64,000 nt of DNA from RGIG8244 sp045639325 (lineage in GTDB: Bacteria; Verrucomicrobiota; Lentisphaeria; Victivallales; UBA1829): assembly GCA_045639325.1 (NCBI GenBank), contig JAZUCU010000024.1:1-64000 (forward strand), in the 5' to 3' direction. A program made the translations under genes and the position numbers. Position 1 is the stretch's first letter. Every line of letters starts with the position of its first letter. This document shows, piece by piece, positions 17,053-24,911 of this stretch. The notes below the pieces were generated by a model. It ran no database searches. It was not told the origin of the DNA and saw only the letters and a program-made list of their open reading frames with translations.

Positions 17053-18258
17053 ATGAAGAAAATCGTTGTCGCCTATTCCGGTGGTCTTGACACCTCCGTG
17101 ATTGTCAAATGGGCAAAAGAAACATTCAATGCCGAAATCGTTGCATATTGCGCAGACGTGGGTCAGGCAGAAGAAACAGACGGTCTGGAAGAAAAAGCGG
17201 TCAAAACCGGTGCTTCCAAATGTTACGTGGAAGATTTGACCGAAGAATTTGCCCGTGATTTCATCTTCCCCATGATCCAGGCAAATGCGATTTATGAAGG
17301 TAATTACCTCCTCGGTACATCCATTGCACGTCCCCTCATCGGTAAACGCCTCGTCGAAATCGCAAAACAGGAAGGCGCTGATGCTATTTGCCACGGTGCT
17401 ACCGGTAAAGGTAACGACCAGGTCCGTTTCGAACTGGCAGCTTATGCTCTCGACCCCTCCATCAAAGTTATTGCCGCATGGCGCGATCCCAACTGGACTT
17501 TCAAGTCCCGTTCTGAAATGATCGAATACGCACGTGTTCACAATATCCCCGTCAGCTCCACTCTGAAGAAGCCGTACTCCATGGACCGCAACCTGTTGCA
17601 CATCTCCTTCGAAGGCGGTATTCTGGAAGATCCCTGGGCAGAATGTCCGGAAGAAATTCACGTGATGACACGTCCCCTTTCCGAAGCAGAAGATACTCCC
17701 GAATATGTGGAAATCCACTTCGAAAAAGGTCTTGCAACGCACGTCAACGGTGAAGCTCTCACTCCCTGCGGCGTCATGCGCAAACTCAATGAAATCGGTT
17801 CCAAACATGCTGTTGGCCGCGTCGACATCGTGGAAAACCGTTTCGTCGGTATGAAATCCCGTGGCGTTTATGAAACACCTGCCGGTACCATCCTGATGGC
17901 TGCACACCGCGGTCTGGAACAGATCACAATGGACCGTGAAGTCATGTTCCTGCGTGACTCCTTCATCCCGACCTATGCCCGTTTGATCTACAATGGTTTC
18001 TGGTTTGCACCCGAACGTGAAATGCTTCAGGCTGCAATCACAGAAAGCCAGAAGTTCGTCACCGGCGATGTCCGCGTGAAACTCTTCAAAGGCGCATGCC
18101 ATGTTGTCGGCAGAAAGTCTGAATTCAGCTTGTATGATGACAACCTCTCCACATTTGAAGAAGACAACGTTTACGATCAGACCGATGCAACCGGCTTTAT
18201 CCGCCTGAACTCTCTGCGTCTGCGCACACTCGCAAAGAGCAAACAGCATCGTTATTGA
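17053..18258 (+). CDS. argG: Argininosuccinate synthase
   Basis: The 401-aa protein is full length for ArgG, which joins citrulline and aspartate with ATP in arginine synthesis. The PP-loop ATP site is AYSGGLDTSV at residues 8-17. Other signatures are GTSIARPLI near residue 92 and HGATGKGNDQVRFE near residue 115. The ribosome site is AGGAG, 8 bases before the ATG. No other arginine gene is adjacent. The gene ends in a clear hairpin terminator. Confidence 0.98.
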   Translation: MKKIVVAYSGGLDTSVIVKWAKETFNAEIVAYCADVGQAEETDGLEEKAVKTGASKCYVEDLTEEFARDFIFPMIQANAIYEGNYLLGTSIARPLIGKRLVEIAKQEGADAICHGATGKGNDQVRFELAAYALDPSIKVIAAWRDPNWTFKSRSEMIEYARVHNIPVSSTLKKPYSMDRNLLHISFEGGILEDPWAECPEEIHVMTRPLSEAEDTPEYVEIHFEKGLATHVNGEALTPCGVMRKLNEIGSKHAVGRVDIVENRFVGMKSRGVYETPAGTILMAAHRGLEQITMDREVMFLRDSFIPTYARLIYNGFWFAPEREMLQAAITESQKFVTGDVRVKLFKGACHVVGRKSEFSLYDDNLSTFEEDNVYDQTDATGFIRLNSLRLRTLAKSKQHRY

Positions 18259-18295
18259 TCCACGTAATTTTATCTTATTTTGAGATAAATATAAG

Positions 18296-18325
18296 AACCC
18301 TGCATCAAATTTCTGATGCAGGGTT
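18296..18325 (+). terminator. Intrinsic terminator of argG
   Basis: A perfect 12-bp stem (18296-18307 with 18314-18325), 6-nt loop and T-run. Confidence 0.93.
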
Positions 18326-18345
18326 TTTTAACTGTTTTTTATCCT

Positions 18346-19236
18346 ATGATTGCCAAACTGCAAACCAGCCATAAGGGTGTATTTTTCGCCATGCTCGGCG
18401 CAATGACTTATGGTATGAATCCTCTTTTTGCCCTGCCGATGTATAATCAGGGTATTTTTGCGGAATCGGTATTGTTTTACCGTTATCTTTTTGCAACCTT
18501 TCTGCTTGCCGTGTGGATGCTGTATGCAAAGATCCCATTCCGGCTTTCCCGTGAAAATTTGATTCCGGCATTATTGGGAGGTCCGCTTTGCGGGATATCC
18601 TCTCTTACTTTATATATGAGTTATAAGGAAATGGATGCGGGGCTGGCATCCACGCTGCTCTTTGTCTGCCCTGTTATGATCGCCTTGATCATGTTCTTTG
18701 GATTCAAGGAAAAATTGAGCGGATTCACGATCTTCGGGATCATTGGCGCATTTTTCGGTGTCGGGATTTTATCTTATACCGGTAATGGGGTCATGCTGCA
18801 CTGGCTTGGGCTTCTGCTGGTCATGCTTTCCGCTTTATCCTATGCCATATATATGGTTATGGTAAAAAAGACCGGTTTGAGCCGGATGAATCCGTTTCAA
18901 CTTGTATTTTACGTAATGGCGGGCGGGATCCCGGTATTTCTGCTTTACGGTTTCTTATTCCATGACGGTATACAATGGCTGCCCACGGTATCCTTATGGA
19001 GTTGTTCCTTTGCGCTGGGGTTGATCCCGTCGATCATTTCTTTTGTTACTACGACCTATGGAATTCAATATATCGGCCCGACCAAAACGGCGGTCCTCAG
19101 TGCATTGGAGCCGCTGACTGCGGTTCTTTTCGGAGTCATGATCTTCGGGGAAGATTTTACATTCCGTCTTTGTCTGGGAATACTTGTGATATGTACCGCT
19201 GTTACTTTTACGATTCTCGGCGGCGAAAAAAAATGA
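18346..19236 (+). CDS. EamA/DMT-family transporter
   Basis: The 296-aa protein is almost all hydrophobic, with about ten transmembrane helices arranged as two EamA repeats (about residues 10-140 and 150-290), as in drug/metabolite exporters. The second repeat has the usual ending YIGPTKTAVLSALEPLTAVLFG. The substrate cannot be inferred. The frame is open from an ATG at 18316, but that lies inside the argG terminator, so the ATG at 18346 is more likely; no strong ribosome site is visible for either. Confidence 0.88.
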   Translation: MIAKLQTSHKGVFFAMLGAMTYGMNPLFALPMYNQGIFAESVLFYRYLFATFLLAVWMLYAKIPFRLSRENLIPALLGGPLCGISSLTLYMSYKEMDAGLASTLLFVCPVMIALIMFFGFKEKLSGFTIFGIIGAFFGVGILSYTGNGVMLHWLGLLLVMLSALSYAIYMVMVKKTGLSRMNPFQLVFYVMAGGIPVFLLYGFLFHDGIQWLPTVSLWSCSFALGLIPSIISFVTTTYGIQYIGPTKTAVLSALEPLTAVLFGVMIFGEDFTFRLCLGILVICTAVTFTILGGEKK

Positions 19237-19284
19237 TCGGACGGATCGGACGGAATTTTATTGTTCTGTCCGACTGGTCCGATC
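19235..19284 (+). terminator. Hairpin terminator built from GATCGGACG repeats
   Basis: GATCGGACG twice at 19235-19252 pairs with GTCCGACTGGTCCGATC at 19268-19284 through a long imperfect stem, followed by T-rich sequence. It shares its repeat unit with 16429-16464. Confidence 0.7.
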
Positions 19285-19305
19285 TTCTTTTATGACTTTT
19301 TGTAA

Positions 19306-20403
19306 TCAGTCTTTCATTGTAATGATCCGGTCGATCACGGGTGCCATGCGTTTGGCAATCATGTAGAAACCAAGGTCCGTCGCATGGACTCCGTCAACAG
19401 TACATTCGGCGGGATCGATGCCGTAGAGAGATGTGCCATCAAGGAAGTGGATGTTTTTGTCGCCTGCATCGCGGCGTTTGCGTAATTCCTCCATGTGGAT
19501 TTCCTGATAGGCATAGCGTTCTTCGGAATATTCATATTCATCGTTTATTTCAGATGCATAAGGCAGTTTGGAAACCAGAAGGAGCGGTGTTTCCGGATGT
19601 TTTTTGCGGAGAATGTCGATAAAGTTGCTCAAGGTGGCGCGGAGTCCGTCAACATGTGCGTTGGCATCATAATCCAATACGATCATGGCAGGATTTTCGA
19701 TATCTGCAATGAGTTCCGCCATGGCAGGTTCGCCTTTGCCGTTGCCGGAAAACGCAAGGTTGATGAACGGACGGTTCAGCATACGGCTCATCTGATTCGT
19801 ATGGCTCATGCCCGGACGGGATGCGCAGCCGCCCTGCTGGATGGAGGTTCCGTACACAACAACGGGGCGGTCATCTTTCCACGGCGTCGGTTTTTCAATG
19901 ACGGCGCCTTCTGTCAGACCGATCCGGAGATAGTCGACGCCGGAATACAGGGGGAAATGGATGGTGACTTCCCGCATTTTACTTTCTGCTAACGGTCCCA
20001 GGACGGGGGTGATATAATCATTCTGATTCTGATTGAAGCGGGTGGATTGACGATAGAATTTTCTGTCACCGGAGCCAAGATAGACGTCGAAACCCATACT
20101 GCCGACATGCGCCATGTGGTCCATTTTGCTGTTATTGCCGGTTTTTACATCAAGGCGGATTTCTTTTGCATTTGTTTTGAAACGGAGCATTACGCCGGAT
20201 GTTTCCCAGGAAAGAAAGTCAACACCGGTCGAAACGGTTGCATCCAGCGGAATACGGCGGAATGGATCACCCGGTTTGTACCAGTAAAGACCATTGAGTT
20301 CAAAATTGGGCTCATCAACGGTATACCAGTCCATACCGTCATGATTTGCAACTTTTGCTGCCATTGCCTTATCGATTTTATCGATATTGAGTTCTTCAGC
20401 CAT
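19306..20403 (-). CDS. SGNH/GDSL-type hydrolase (esterase) with GxDLY-like N-terminal domain
   Basis: The 365-aa protein has an N-terminal beta domain (about 20-170) with MGFDVYLG, a variant of the GxDLY signature, and a C-terminal SGNH esterase domain: YGTSIQQGG near residue 187 with the nucleophilic Ser, the block II GNG in FSGNGKGE, and DGVHATDLGF near residue 340 with the catalytic Asp and His. Such enzymes remove acyl groups, often acetyl, from sugars or glycans. There is no signal peptide. It is a single gene flanked by the EamA terminator and a short gap to arfB. Confidence 0.88.
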   Translation of the reverse strand: MAEELNIDKIDKAMAAKVANHDGMDWYTVDEPNFELNGLYWYKPGDPFRRIPLDATVSTGVDFLSWETSGVMLRFKTNAKEIRLDVKTGNNSKMDHMAHVGSMGFDVYLGSGDRKFYRQSTRFNQNQNDYITPVLGPLAESKMREVTIHFPLYSGVDYLRIGLTEGAVIEKPTPWKDDRPVVVYGTSIQQGGCASRPGMSHTNQMSRMLNRPFINLAFSGNGKGEPAMAELIADIENPAMIVLDYDANAHVDGLRATLSNFIDILRKKHPETPLLLVSKLPYASEINDEYEYSEERYAYQEIHMEELRKRRDAGDKNIHFLDGTSLYGIDPAECTVDGVHATDLGFYMIAKRMAPVIDRIITMKD

Positions 20404-20459
20404 GATATAAAATCCTTATGTTAAAATCAGAGTTTGAAAAAATATATGGTCGTATGCGG

Positions 20460-20861
20460 TCAGTAATCTACTTTTCCTCGATTGCGTTTGACTTCGGATC
20501 GACGGGATTTTCCGGCGAGGCGGCGTTCCACGGAGGCACGGGTCGGCTTGGTTTTCTTCCGTTTTTTCGGGACGATTGCCGCAGCATCAAGAAGCGTGAT
20601 CAAACGATGCTGTGCCATTTCCCGGTTACGCAAAAGAGAACGGGATTCCCGTACCTGGATCACAATTTCATCGCCTTGTATCCAAGGGGCGGCAATGGAA
20701 GACAAACGTTCTTTCATGTCATCGGGTAGAATGGCGCACTGCAGATATTTGAAATGCAAACGCACGGCACTCTCCGTCCGGTTGACATGCTGTCCGCCGG
20801 GGCCGGATGCACTGCGTACGAATTCTTCGTACAAATCTTCCTGAGAAATATTCCAATTCAT
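20460..20861 (-). CDS. arfB: Alternative ribosome-rescue factor B (peptidyl-tRNA hydrolase)
   Basis: The 133-aa protein has the release-factor GGQ motif in SGPGGQHVNRTESAVRL (residues 19-35) and ends in a basic tail (KKRKKTKPTRASVERRLAGKS and on), exactly the layout of ArfB/YaeJ, which enters the empty mRNA channel of stalled ribosomes and releases the peptide. It lacks the codon-recognition domains of RF1/RF2. Its ATG overlaps the stop of the preceding glycosyltransferase by one base (TAATG), so translation is probably coupled. Confidence 0.93.
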   Translation of the reverse strand: MNWNISQEDLYEEFVRSASGPGGQHVNRTESAVRLHFKYLQCAILPDDMKERLSSIAAPWIQGDEIVIQVRESRSLLRNREMAQHRLITLLDAAAIVPKKRKKTKPTRASVERRLAGKSRRSEVKRNRGKVDY

Positions 20862-22039
20862 TATAACTGCTTGCTTTCTGCTAAATTGTGGAATCCCTGA
20901 AGGAAGCCGTCGAGGGTATAACGTTCGGTGACATAGAAACGCCCGGCTTCGCCCATTTGACGGCGGAGTCTGACATCTTTCAGCAACAATTCCAATTTTT
21001 CAATGATACCTTTTTCATCATGACAATCCAGCAGGAAACCGGTGTGCCCATCGGAAATAAATTCGGATGTTCCGCCTGCATCGGTTGCAATAACGGGCAG
21101 TCCGTATGAGGCGGCGATTGCGCCTTCCGTATTGAATGTTTCCTGTTCCCGGTAAGGATAAAGGGCAATGTCCGACGTACGGAAAAGATCTTTGCGGTTG
21201 AGCTGCCAACCGGGGAATTCCACATTGCCGCGAATCTTGAGTTTCTTGCTCAGTTCAACAAACGCATCCCAGTCCTTGCCGTCACCAGCGAGACGGGCGC
21301 GATAAGGCTGTTTCAGTTTGGAAAGGATCCGGAGAAATTTATCGCCGCCTTTCCCGTAAATCATGGGGCCGGAAAACAGAATCACCGGCGGGCCGCCATC
21401 AATGGAACCCGCATGTTCCACCCGGGGAATCGTGAGATATGGCGGGAGGACGAAGATACGTTCTTCTTCAATTCCGCAACGGATGAGATCCTCTTTCATC
21501 ATAGGGGAAAGAACTGCGAACCGGGGAATGGTTTTGAACAGATTGTATCGGATGGGGAAGGTCAGGAATTTTTCTTCCATCGCCCGCAGAAAACCGCCGT
21601 GCCACGCTGACGGACGGACGCATAATCCACAAAGCCCGCAGCGCAGATATTGATAGGGGCGGGTACAGTTTTTATGAGAAATCATAAAGTTCTTCAAGCG
21701 GCGCGGACAATAATAGTCGTGATCGTGTACGACAAGAGTCAATTTATCCGGGAAGCACGCCAATGCCCGTTTCAGCAGGGGCAGTTCCGGAATTTTGTTG
21801 AGCAGAACGATATCGCTTTCCGCTGCCTGACCTTCCAACGCTCCGACGGAATCGAAAATATTCAGGAATTGTTCCGAGCCGCGCACGGTCTTGCGGAATG
21901 AACCGCGTACTGTCACGCCATTCTCCCGCAAGGTTTTTGCAGAATGATAGATCCACCGTTCCACCGGACCACGGAAGCCGGCATAAAACGAGGCAAACAT
22001 AACATTTAATTTTTTACCACTGGCGGCGGACGTCAACAT
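20861..22039 (-). CDS. GT4-family glycosyltransferase
   Basis: The 392-aa protein has the two Rossmann-like halves of GT-B transferases. The C-terminal half shows ILFSGPMIYGKGGDKFL, RARLAGDGKD, VEFPGWQ and the nucleotide-sugar-binding E-x7-E stretch (EGAIAASYGLPVIATDAGG near residue 315). A cysteine-rich LRCGLCGLC sits near residue 135, unusual for the family and possibly metal binding. The gene overlaps the STAS gene by 7 bp upstream and arfB by 1 bp downstream. The acceptor is unknown; cell-surface glycan or exopolysaccharide work is likely. Confidence 0.88.
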   Translation of the reverse strand: MLTSAASGKKLNVMFASFYAGFRGPVERWIYHSAKTLRENGVTVRGSFRKTVRGSEQFLNIFDSVGALEGQAAESDIVLLNKIPELPLLKRALACFPDKLTLVVHDHDYYCPRRLKNFMISHKNCTRPYQYLRCGLCGLCVRPSAWHGGFLRAMEEKFLTFPIRYNLFKTIPRFAVLSPMMKEDLIRCGIEEERIFVLPPYLTIPRVEHAGSIDGGPPVILFSGPMIYGKGGDKFLRILSKLKQPYRARLAGDGKDWDAFVELSKKLKIRGNVEFPGWQLNRKDLFRTSDIALYPYREQETFNTEGAIAASYGLPVIATDAGGTSEFISDGHTGFLLDCHDEKGIIEKLELLLKDVRLRRQMGEAGRFYVTERYTLDGFLQGFHNLAESKQL

Positions 22040-22413
22040 TTTATTTTCTCCAAAGCTTCGGCAACTGTCCCGGTCTCAATAAAGGCATAAGCCTTGTTGA
22101 TGGAAAATGCGATTCTTGCGGCAGATTGCAGACATGCCAGAATCAAAAGTCCGTTTGAACAGTAAATATCCTGCCAGACTTCCAGCAACATCTGAATTCC
22201 CTGGGAACCGATCAGATTCAGTTCGCTCAAATCCAGAATGATCTGTTTGTGTTTCCGGAAGACGGAACAAATCCGGCGTTCCAGTCGATTGATCTCGGAA
22301 GAGAGAACCACATCTCCGGAAACGGAAATGATCATACAGTTATTTACAGATTTTTCTTTTAATTCCATTGCATTTACCACATTAATCATCTGTTCAGCAG
22401 AAATATACATCAT
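22033..22413 (-). CDS. STAS-domain protein (anti-sigma-factor antagonist type)
   Basis: The 126-aa protein is a single STAS domain: IISVSGDVVLSSEINRLER, then QIILDLSELNLIGSQGIQMLL, where the Ser in GSQG is the residue that is phosphorylated in SpoIIAA/RsbV-like antagonists. It may therefore act in a partner-switch. No anti-sigma kinase lies nearby. The open frame extends to 22479 but begins in low-complexity sequence; the ATG pair at 22413/22410 after GGGAA is a better start, and 22368 is also possible. It heads the overlapping STAS-glycosyltransferase-arfB operon. Confidence 0.78.
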   Translation of the reverse strand: MMYISAEQMINVVNAMELKEKSVNNCMIISVSGDVVLSSEINRLERRICSVFRKHKQIILDLSELNLIGSQGIQMLLEVWQDIYCSNGLLILACLQSAARIAFSINKAYAFIETGTVAEALEKIKC

Positions 22414-22554
22414 TTCCCGACTTTCGCAAGGGATTTTTATAATTTTTTTCAAAAAAAACAGATATATTGAATAAATCACTTGATTTTTTTATCGGGGCAG
22501 GTTAAATTAAGAGTAGAGCATGTCCTATCCGCACTTTATGTTAAGGAGTTGAAA

Positions 22555-22848
22555 ATGTGCCAACTTGATCGTCTCTACTGTCTGAAAGCTCAAATCAATG
22601 AAATTGCCCGGCGACATAACGCTGAAAAAGTGTATGTCTTCGGGTCTTGTGCGCGCAAAGAGGAAACGCCTGCAAGTGATATTGATTTTCTTGCTGATTT
22701 TAACGATCGGGCATCACTTTTTGATCAAGTTGGGTTGCAGCTTGATCTCTCTGATATGTTAAAATGCAAGGTTGATGTTATACCTTTATCCGCACTGGCT
22801 GATCCTGCTTTCGGCGCAAGTGCAAAAAAAGATATGGTGGCATTATGA
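22555..22848 (+). CDS. MNT-type nucleotidyltransferase (MntA-like)
   Basis: The 97-aa protein is a minimal nucleotidyltransferase with VFGSCARKEETPASDIDFL near residue 32: the GS...SDxD metal/nucleotide motif is complete. In HEPN-MNT toxin-antitoxin pairs this protein AMPylates the HEPN toxin and so silences it. AAGGAG lies 6 bases before the ATG at 22555, which rules out the longer frame from 22480. It overlaps the next reading frame by ATGA, the usual arrangement with hepT, but that partner is broken here. Confidence 0.88.
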   Translation: MCQLDRLYCLKAQINEIARRHNAEKVYVFGSCARKEETPASDIDFLADFNDRASLFDQVGLQLDLSDMLKCKVDVIPLSALADPAFGASAKKDMVAL

Positions 22849-22922
22849 TTCATGACCGTCAGCGTATTGAGCATATCTTGAATGCTATTGAAAAAATTAA
22901 TAATACTGTGTCAAACGTTTAA
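22845..22922 (+). pseudogene. Truncated HEPN (HepT-like) toxin remnant
   Basis: The frame starts at the ATG overlapping the MNT stop and reads MIHDRQRIEHILNAIEKI and a few more residues, then stops after 25 codons. The start matches HepT-like HEPN proteins (DRxRLEHILxAI), which are normally about 110 aa with a conserved Rx4-6H active site; that part is missing. What follows (22923-22949) is AT-rich and not similar. This is a deletion remnant, not a working toxin. Confidence 0.7.
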
Positions 22923-22949
22923 AATTTTTATTTTCCAATTATAAAAAAC

Positions 22950-22993
22950 AACCCGGGGCAGGGTGAGAGTAAATCTCAATTCTGCACCGGGTT
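22950..22993. terminator. Bidirectional hairpin terminator
   Basis: AACCCGG...GCAG at 22950-22963 pairs with CTGC-A-CCGGGTT at 22982-22993; a second small stem (TGAGA/TCTCA) is in the loop. A-rich left and T-rich right flanks; it serves the convergent alcohol dehydrogenase. Confidence 0.8.
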
Positions 22994-23016
22994 TGTTTTT
23001 ATGACAAAACGATTGC

Positions 23017-24222
23017 TTATGCCATCTTTGTCAAAGAATTTTCATAGATCCGTTTGACGGCTTCCGCTGTCGCTTCGGTCGGAGCCAGAGAAAGCAGGCC
23101 GCCCAGAGACGGTGTGGTGAATGTCAGATTGACCAGTTTATCCAGATCGGCTGCGGTGTAACCTTCGTCCGTCAGTTTCTGCGGGACGCCGGATGCTGCC
23201 AGCCATTCTTCCACACCTTTTGCCGCTGCCGCAGCTTCGGAAGGTTCGCCTTTCAAGCCCGGGACGAGGGGTGCCAGGATGTCGGCAAGAACAACCGGTT
23301 TTGCAGGATAGATTTCAAGGATCACAGCCGGCAGAAGCATGGAGAGACCAAGACCATGTGCCAATTCCGGTTTGACACCACTCAGCGGATGTTCCAATGC
23401 ATGGGTGTAATGCAGCAAGCCGTTATCGAATGCCACTCCGGCAAGCATAGAAGCGTAGAGCAGGTAATAACGGGCTTCCAGATCGGCGGGATCTTTTTCT
23501 GCAATCGGCAGATACTGGGCGATCAGAGACAGCACTTCGCGGGCGAGAGAGATGGAAAGCGGACTTGCGGCTTTGCTGGTTGCGGCTTCCACACAGTGGT
23601 TGATCGCGTCGATACTGACATAACGGGTCTGTTTCGGAGAAAGACCGGTCATCAATGCGGGGTCATCAATGGACCATGTGGGATAAATGCAATCGTAAGC
23701 GATGGCGGGCTTGTATTCTTTTTCAAGAATGGTTGCCACCGCAAAACGGTCCGCTTCTGTACCGGTACCATGTGTCAGATTGACAGCCACGATGGGGACG
23801 GCATTGACCGGTGTAAACTTCATTTCGTAAAGGTCCTGCGCGGTATTACCGGGATTCGCCAACAGGATTGCAGCACTCTTACCGGCATCGATGGGGCTTC
23901 CGCCGCCGATTGCGATAACGGCTTTTGCATCGGGAGCGGCTGCAACTGCGGCATCGATCTGTTCGGTTGTGGGGTTGGGTGTGACCTGATCGAAGAGAGT
24001 GAAAGCGATACCGCGGGAATCAAGAGCGGGTTTGATCACATCCCATGCGCCGGTTGCCTTGTATGCACCGCGACCGGAGACGATGAGAACGTTTTTGATG
24101 TTGCGAGCGACGAGTTGATCAGCGATGTCATTGATTTTCTGAATGGCACCGCATCCGAAATAAACCAGAGTTCTAAGTCTGAATTCGGAAACTTCGTGAA
24201 TGTTTATGCTGTTTTTGAACAT
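23017..24222 (-). CDS. Iron-containing alcohol dehydrogenase
   Basis: The 401-aa protein belongs to the group III Fe-ADH family: nucleotide-binding AIGGGSPIDAGKSAAIL near residue 105, THGTGTEAD near residue 155, and the metal-binding His residues in DAINHCVEA and HALEHPLSG (about 205 and 275). It would interconvert an alcohol and aldehyde with NAD(P)H, as in fermentation. AAGGAGA lies 7 bases before the ATG. It is a single gene with a good promoter whose -35 box lies within the left direct repeat of the adjacent island. Confidence 0.93.
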   Translation of the reverse strand: MFKNSINIHEVSEFRLRTLVYFGCGAIQKINDIADQLVARNIKNVLIVSGRGAYKATGAWDVIKPALDSRGIAFTLFDQVTPNPTTEQIDAAVAAAPDAKAVIAIGGGSPIDAGKSAAILLANPGNTAQDLYEMKFTPVNAVPIVAVNLTHGTGTEADRFAVATILEKEYKPAIAYDCIYPTWSIDDPALMTGLSPKQTRYVSIDAINHCVEAATSKAASPLSISLAREVLSLIAQYLPIAEKDPADLEARYYLLYASMLAGVAFDNGLLHYTHALEHPLSGVKPELAHGLGLSMLLPAVILEIYPAKPVVLADILAPLVPGLKGEPSEAAAAAKGVEEWLAASGVPQKLTDEGYTAADLDKLVNLTFTTPSLGGLLSLAPTEATAEAVKRIYENSLTKMA

Positions 24223-24288
24223 AATATGTCTCCTTGAGTTAAATTGATGATAGACCGGACGCTTTATCCGGCTGTTAAATTCTATGGT

Positions 24289-24317
24289 AATTTATCACCA
24301 TTTCTCTCTGATTGCAA
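24289..24317 (-). promoter_or_regulatory. Promoter of the Fe-alcohol dehydrogenase gene
   Basis: Minus strand: TTGCAA (24312-24317), 17 bp, TAAATT (complement of 24289-24294). The -35 box lies inside the direct repeat at 24309-24384. Confidence 0.6.
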
Positions 24318-24384
24318 ATGAAAAACTGATATATTCGTTATTTTTTTATCTATTTTCATTTTTTTGTGTGTAGTAGGAAAGTTT
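24309..24384. repeat. Left outer direct repeat of the AT-rich island
   Basis: About 75 bp that recur at 26731-26810 in the same orientation. 24331-24358 and 26757-26784 are identical (28 nt, centred on TTCGTTATTTTTTTATC); the flanks differ by small indels. Confidence 0.85.
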
Positions 24385-24408
24385 CTGAGAAATTATAACA
24401 ATTTGGAT

Positions 24409-24436
24409 TTGACATTTATATTATTTGTGATAAATT
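24409..24436 (+). promoter_or_regulatory. Promoter for the structured RNA, with a downstream palindrome
   Basis: Consensus TTGACA at 24409-24414, 16 bp, TAAATT at 24431-24436. A perfect 16-bp palindrome (TATCGGATATCCGATA, 24447-24462) sits where transcription should begin and may be an operator or the RNA's first hairpin. Confidence 0.6.
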
Positions 24437-24494
24437 AATTTAGTATTATCGGATATCCGATAGCTCTTTTGAAACCGACATATTATTCAGCAAA

Positions 24495-24632
24495 CGAGAC
24501 TGAAACCGACCAAGTAGAATTTTTTGTTTGCTATAACCTTAGGTGGATTGTGTCTGGTGAGATTGTGTCCTTCGATCTTGCCGGGCGTTTTCATGCATGG
24601 TTATAGCGGCTCTTGGTCGGGCCTCAGTCTCG
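24495..24632 (+). ncRNA. Candidate structured non-coding RNA, about 140-220 nt
   Basis: Four nested co-linear helices fold the segment into one rod: 24495-24503 with 24624-24632 (9 bp), 24506-24514 with 24612-24620 (9 bp), 24530-24538 with 24599-24607 (9 bp), and 24554-24563 with 24575-24584 (10 bp with three G-U pairs). Between helices two and three is an asymmetric bubble of 15 nt on one side and 4 nt on the other. A consensus-like promoter lies upstream (24409-24436) and a T-run at 24651-24658 could end the transcript. The outline, a long closing stem, a large central bubble and an apical hairpin, recalls 6S RNA, but I see no decisive sequence signature. It is not RNase P, tmRNA or SRP RNA. 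The strand is inferred from the promoter. Confidence 0.6.
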
Positions 24633-24737
24633 GTGTGTGATAACGCTCGCTTTTTTTTCTTTCTTTTATTCTATTTTTCCTTTTTACACACTGAAAACAC
24701 TACCATCCTTTTCTTTTTTTTGTTTTTATTTGCTGAT

Positions 24738-24821
24738 TACGATTTTTGCTGTAAGATTTTTTTACAAGTCAGAAGTCAGTATTCCAGATGAAAAACAAAT
24801 AAAAAAACGAAAGGAAATAAT
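24738..24821 (+). repeat. Internal repeat copy 1
   Basis: 24738-24821 resembles 25416-25498: both run through TACGATTT/TGCGATTT, TGTAAG, then CAGAAGT(C/A)AGTATTCCAGATGAA and an A-rich CAAATAAAAAA stretch. It precedes the small cysteine-rich gene at 24912. Confidence 0.75.
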
Positions 24822-24911
24822 AACTGCAAATTTTATTGTCTTATACTTGTTAAGCTCTCCATATCGGAGAAGAATTTGAACAAAATCTACATTATGTAAG
24901 GAGTGTACTAT

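Noticed and set aside
24495..24632. Signal-recognition-particle RNA, tmRNA or an integron attC site
   Set aside because: The conserved SRP apical loop and the tmRNA tRNA-like ends are absent, and there are no GTTRRRY/RYYYAAC core sites at the ends of the stem.
24613..24879. An 88-codon hydrophobic open frame
   Set aside because: It starts inside the folded RNA, runs through T-rich low-complexity sequence and has no ribosome site. Its end is only the internal repeat.
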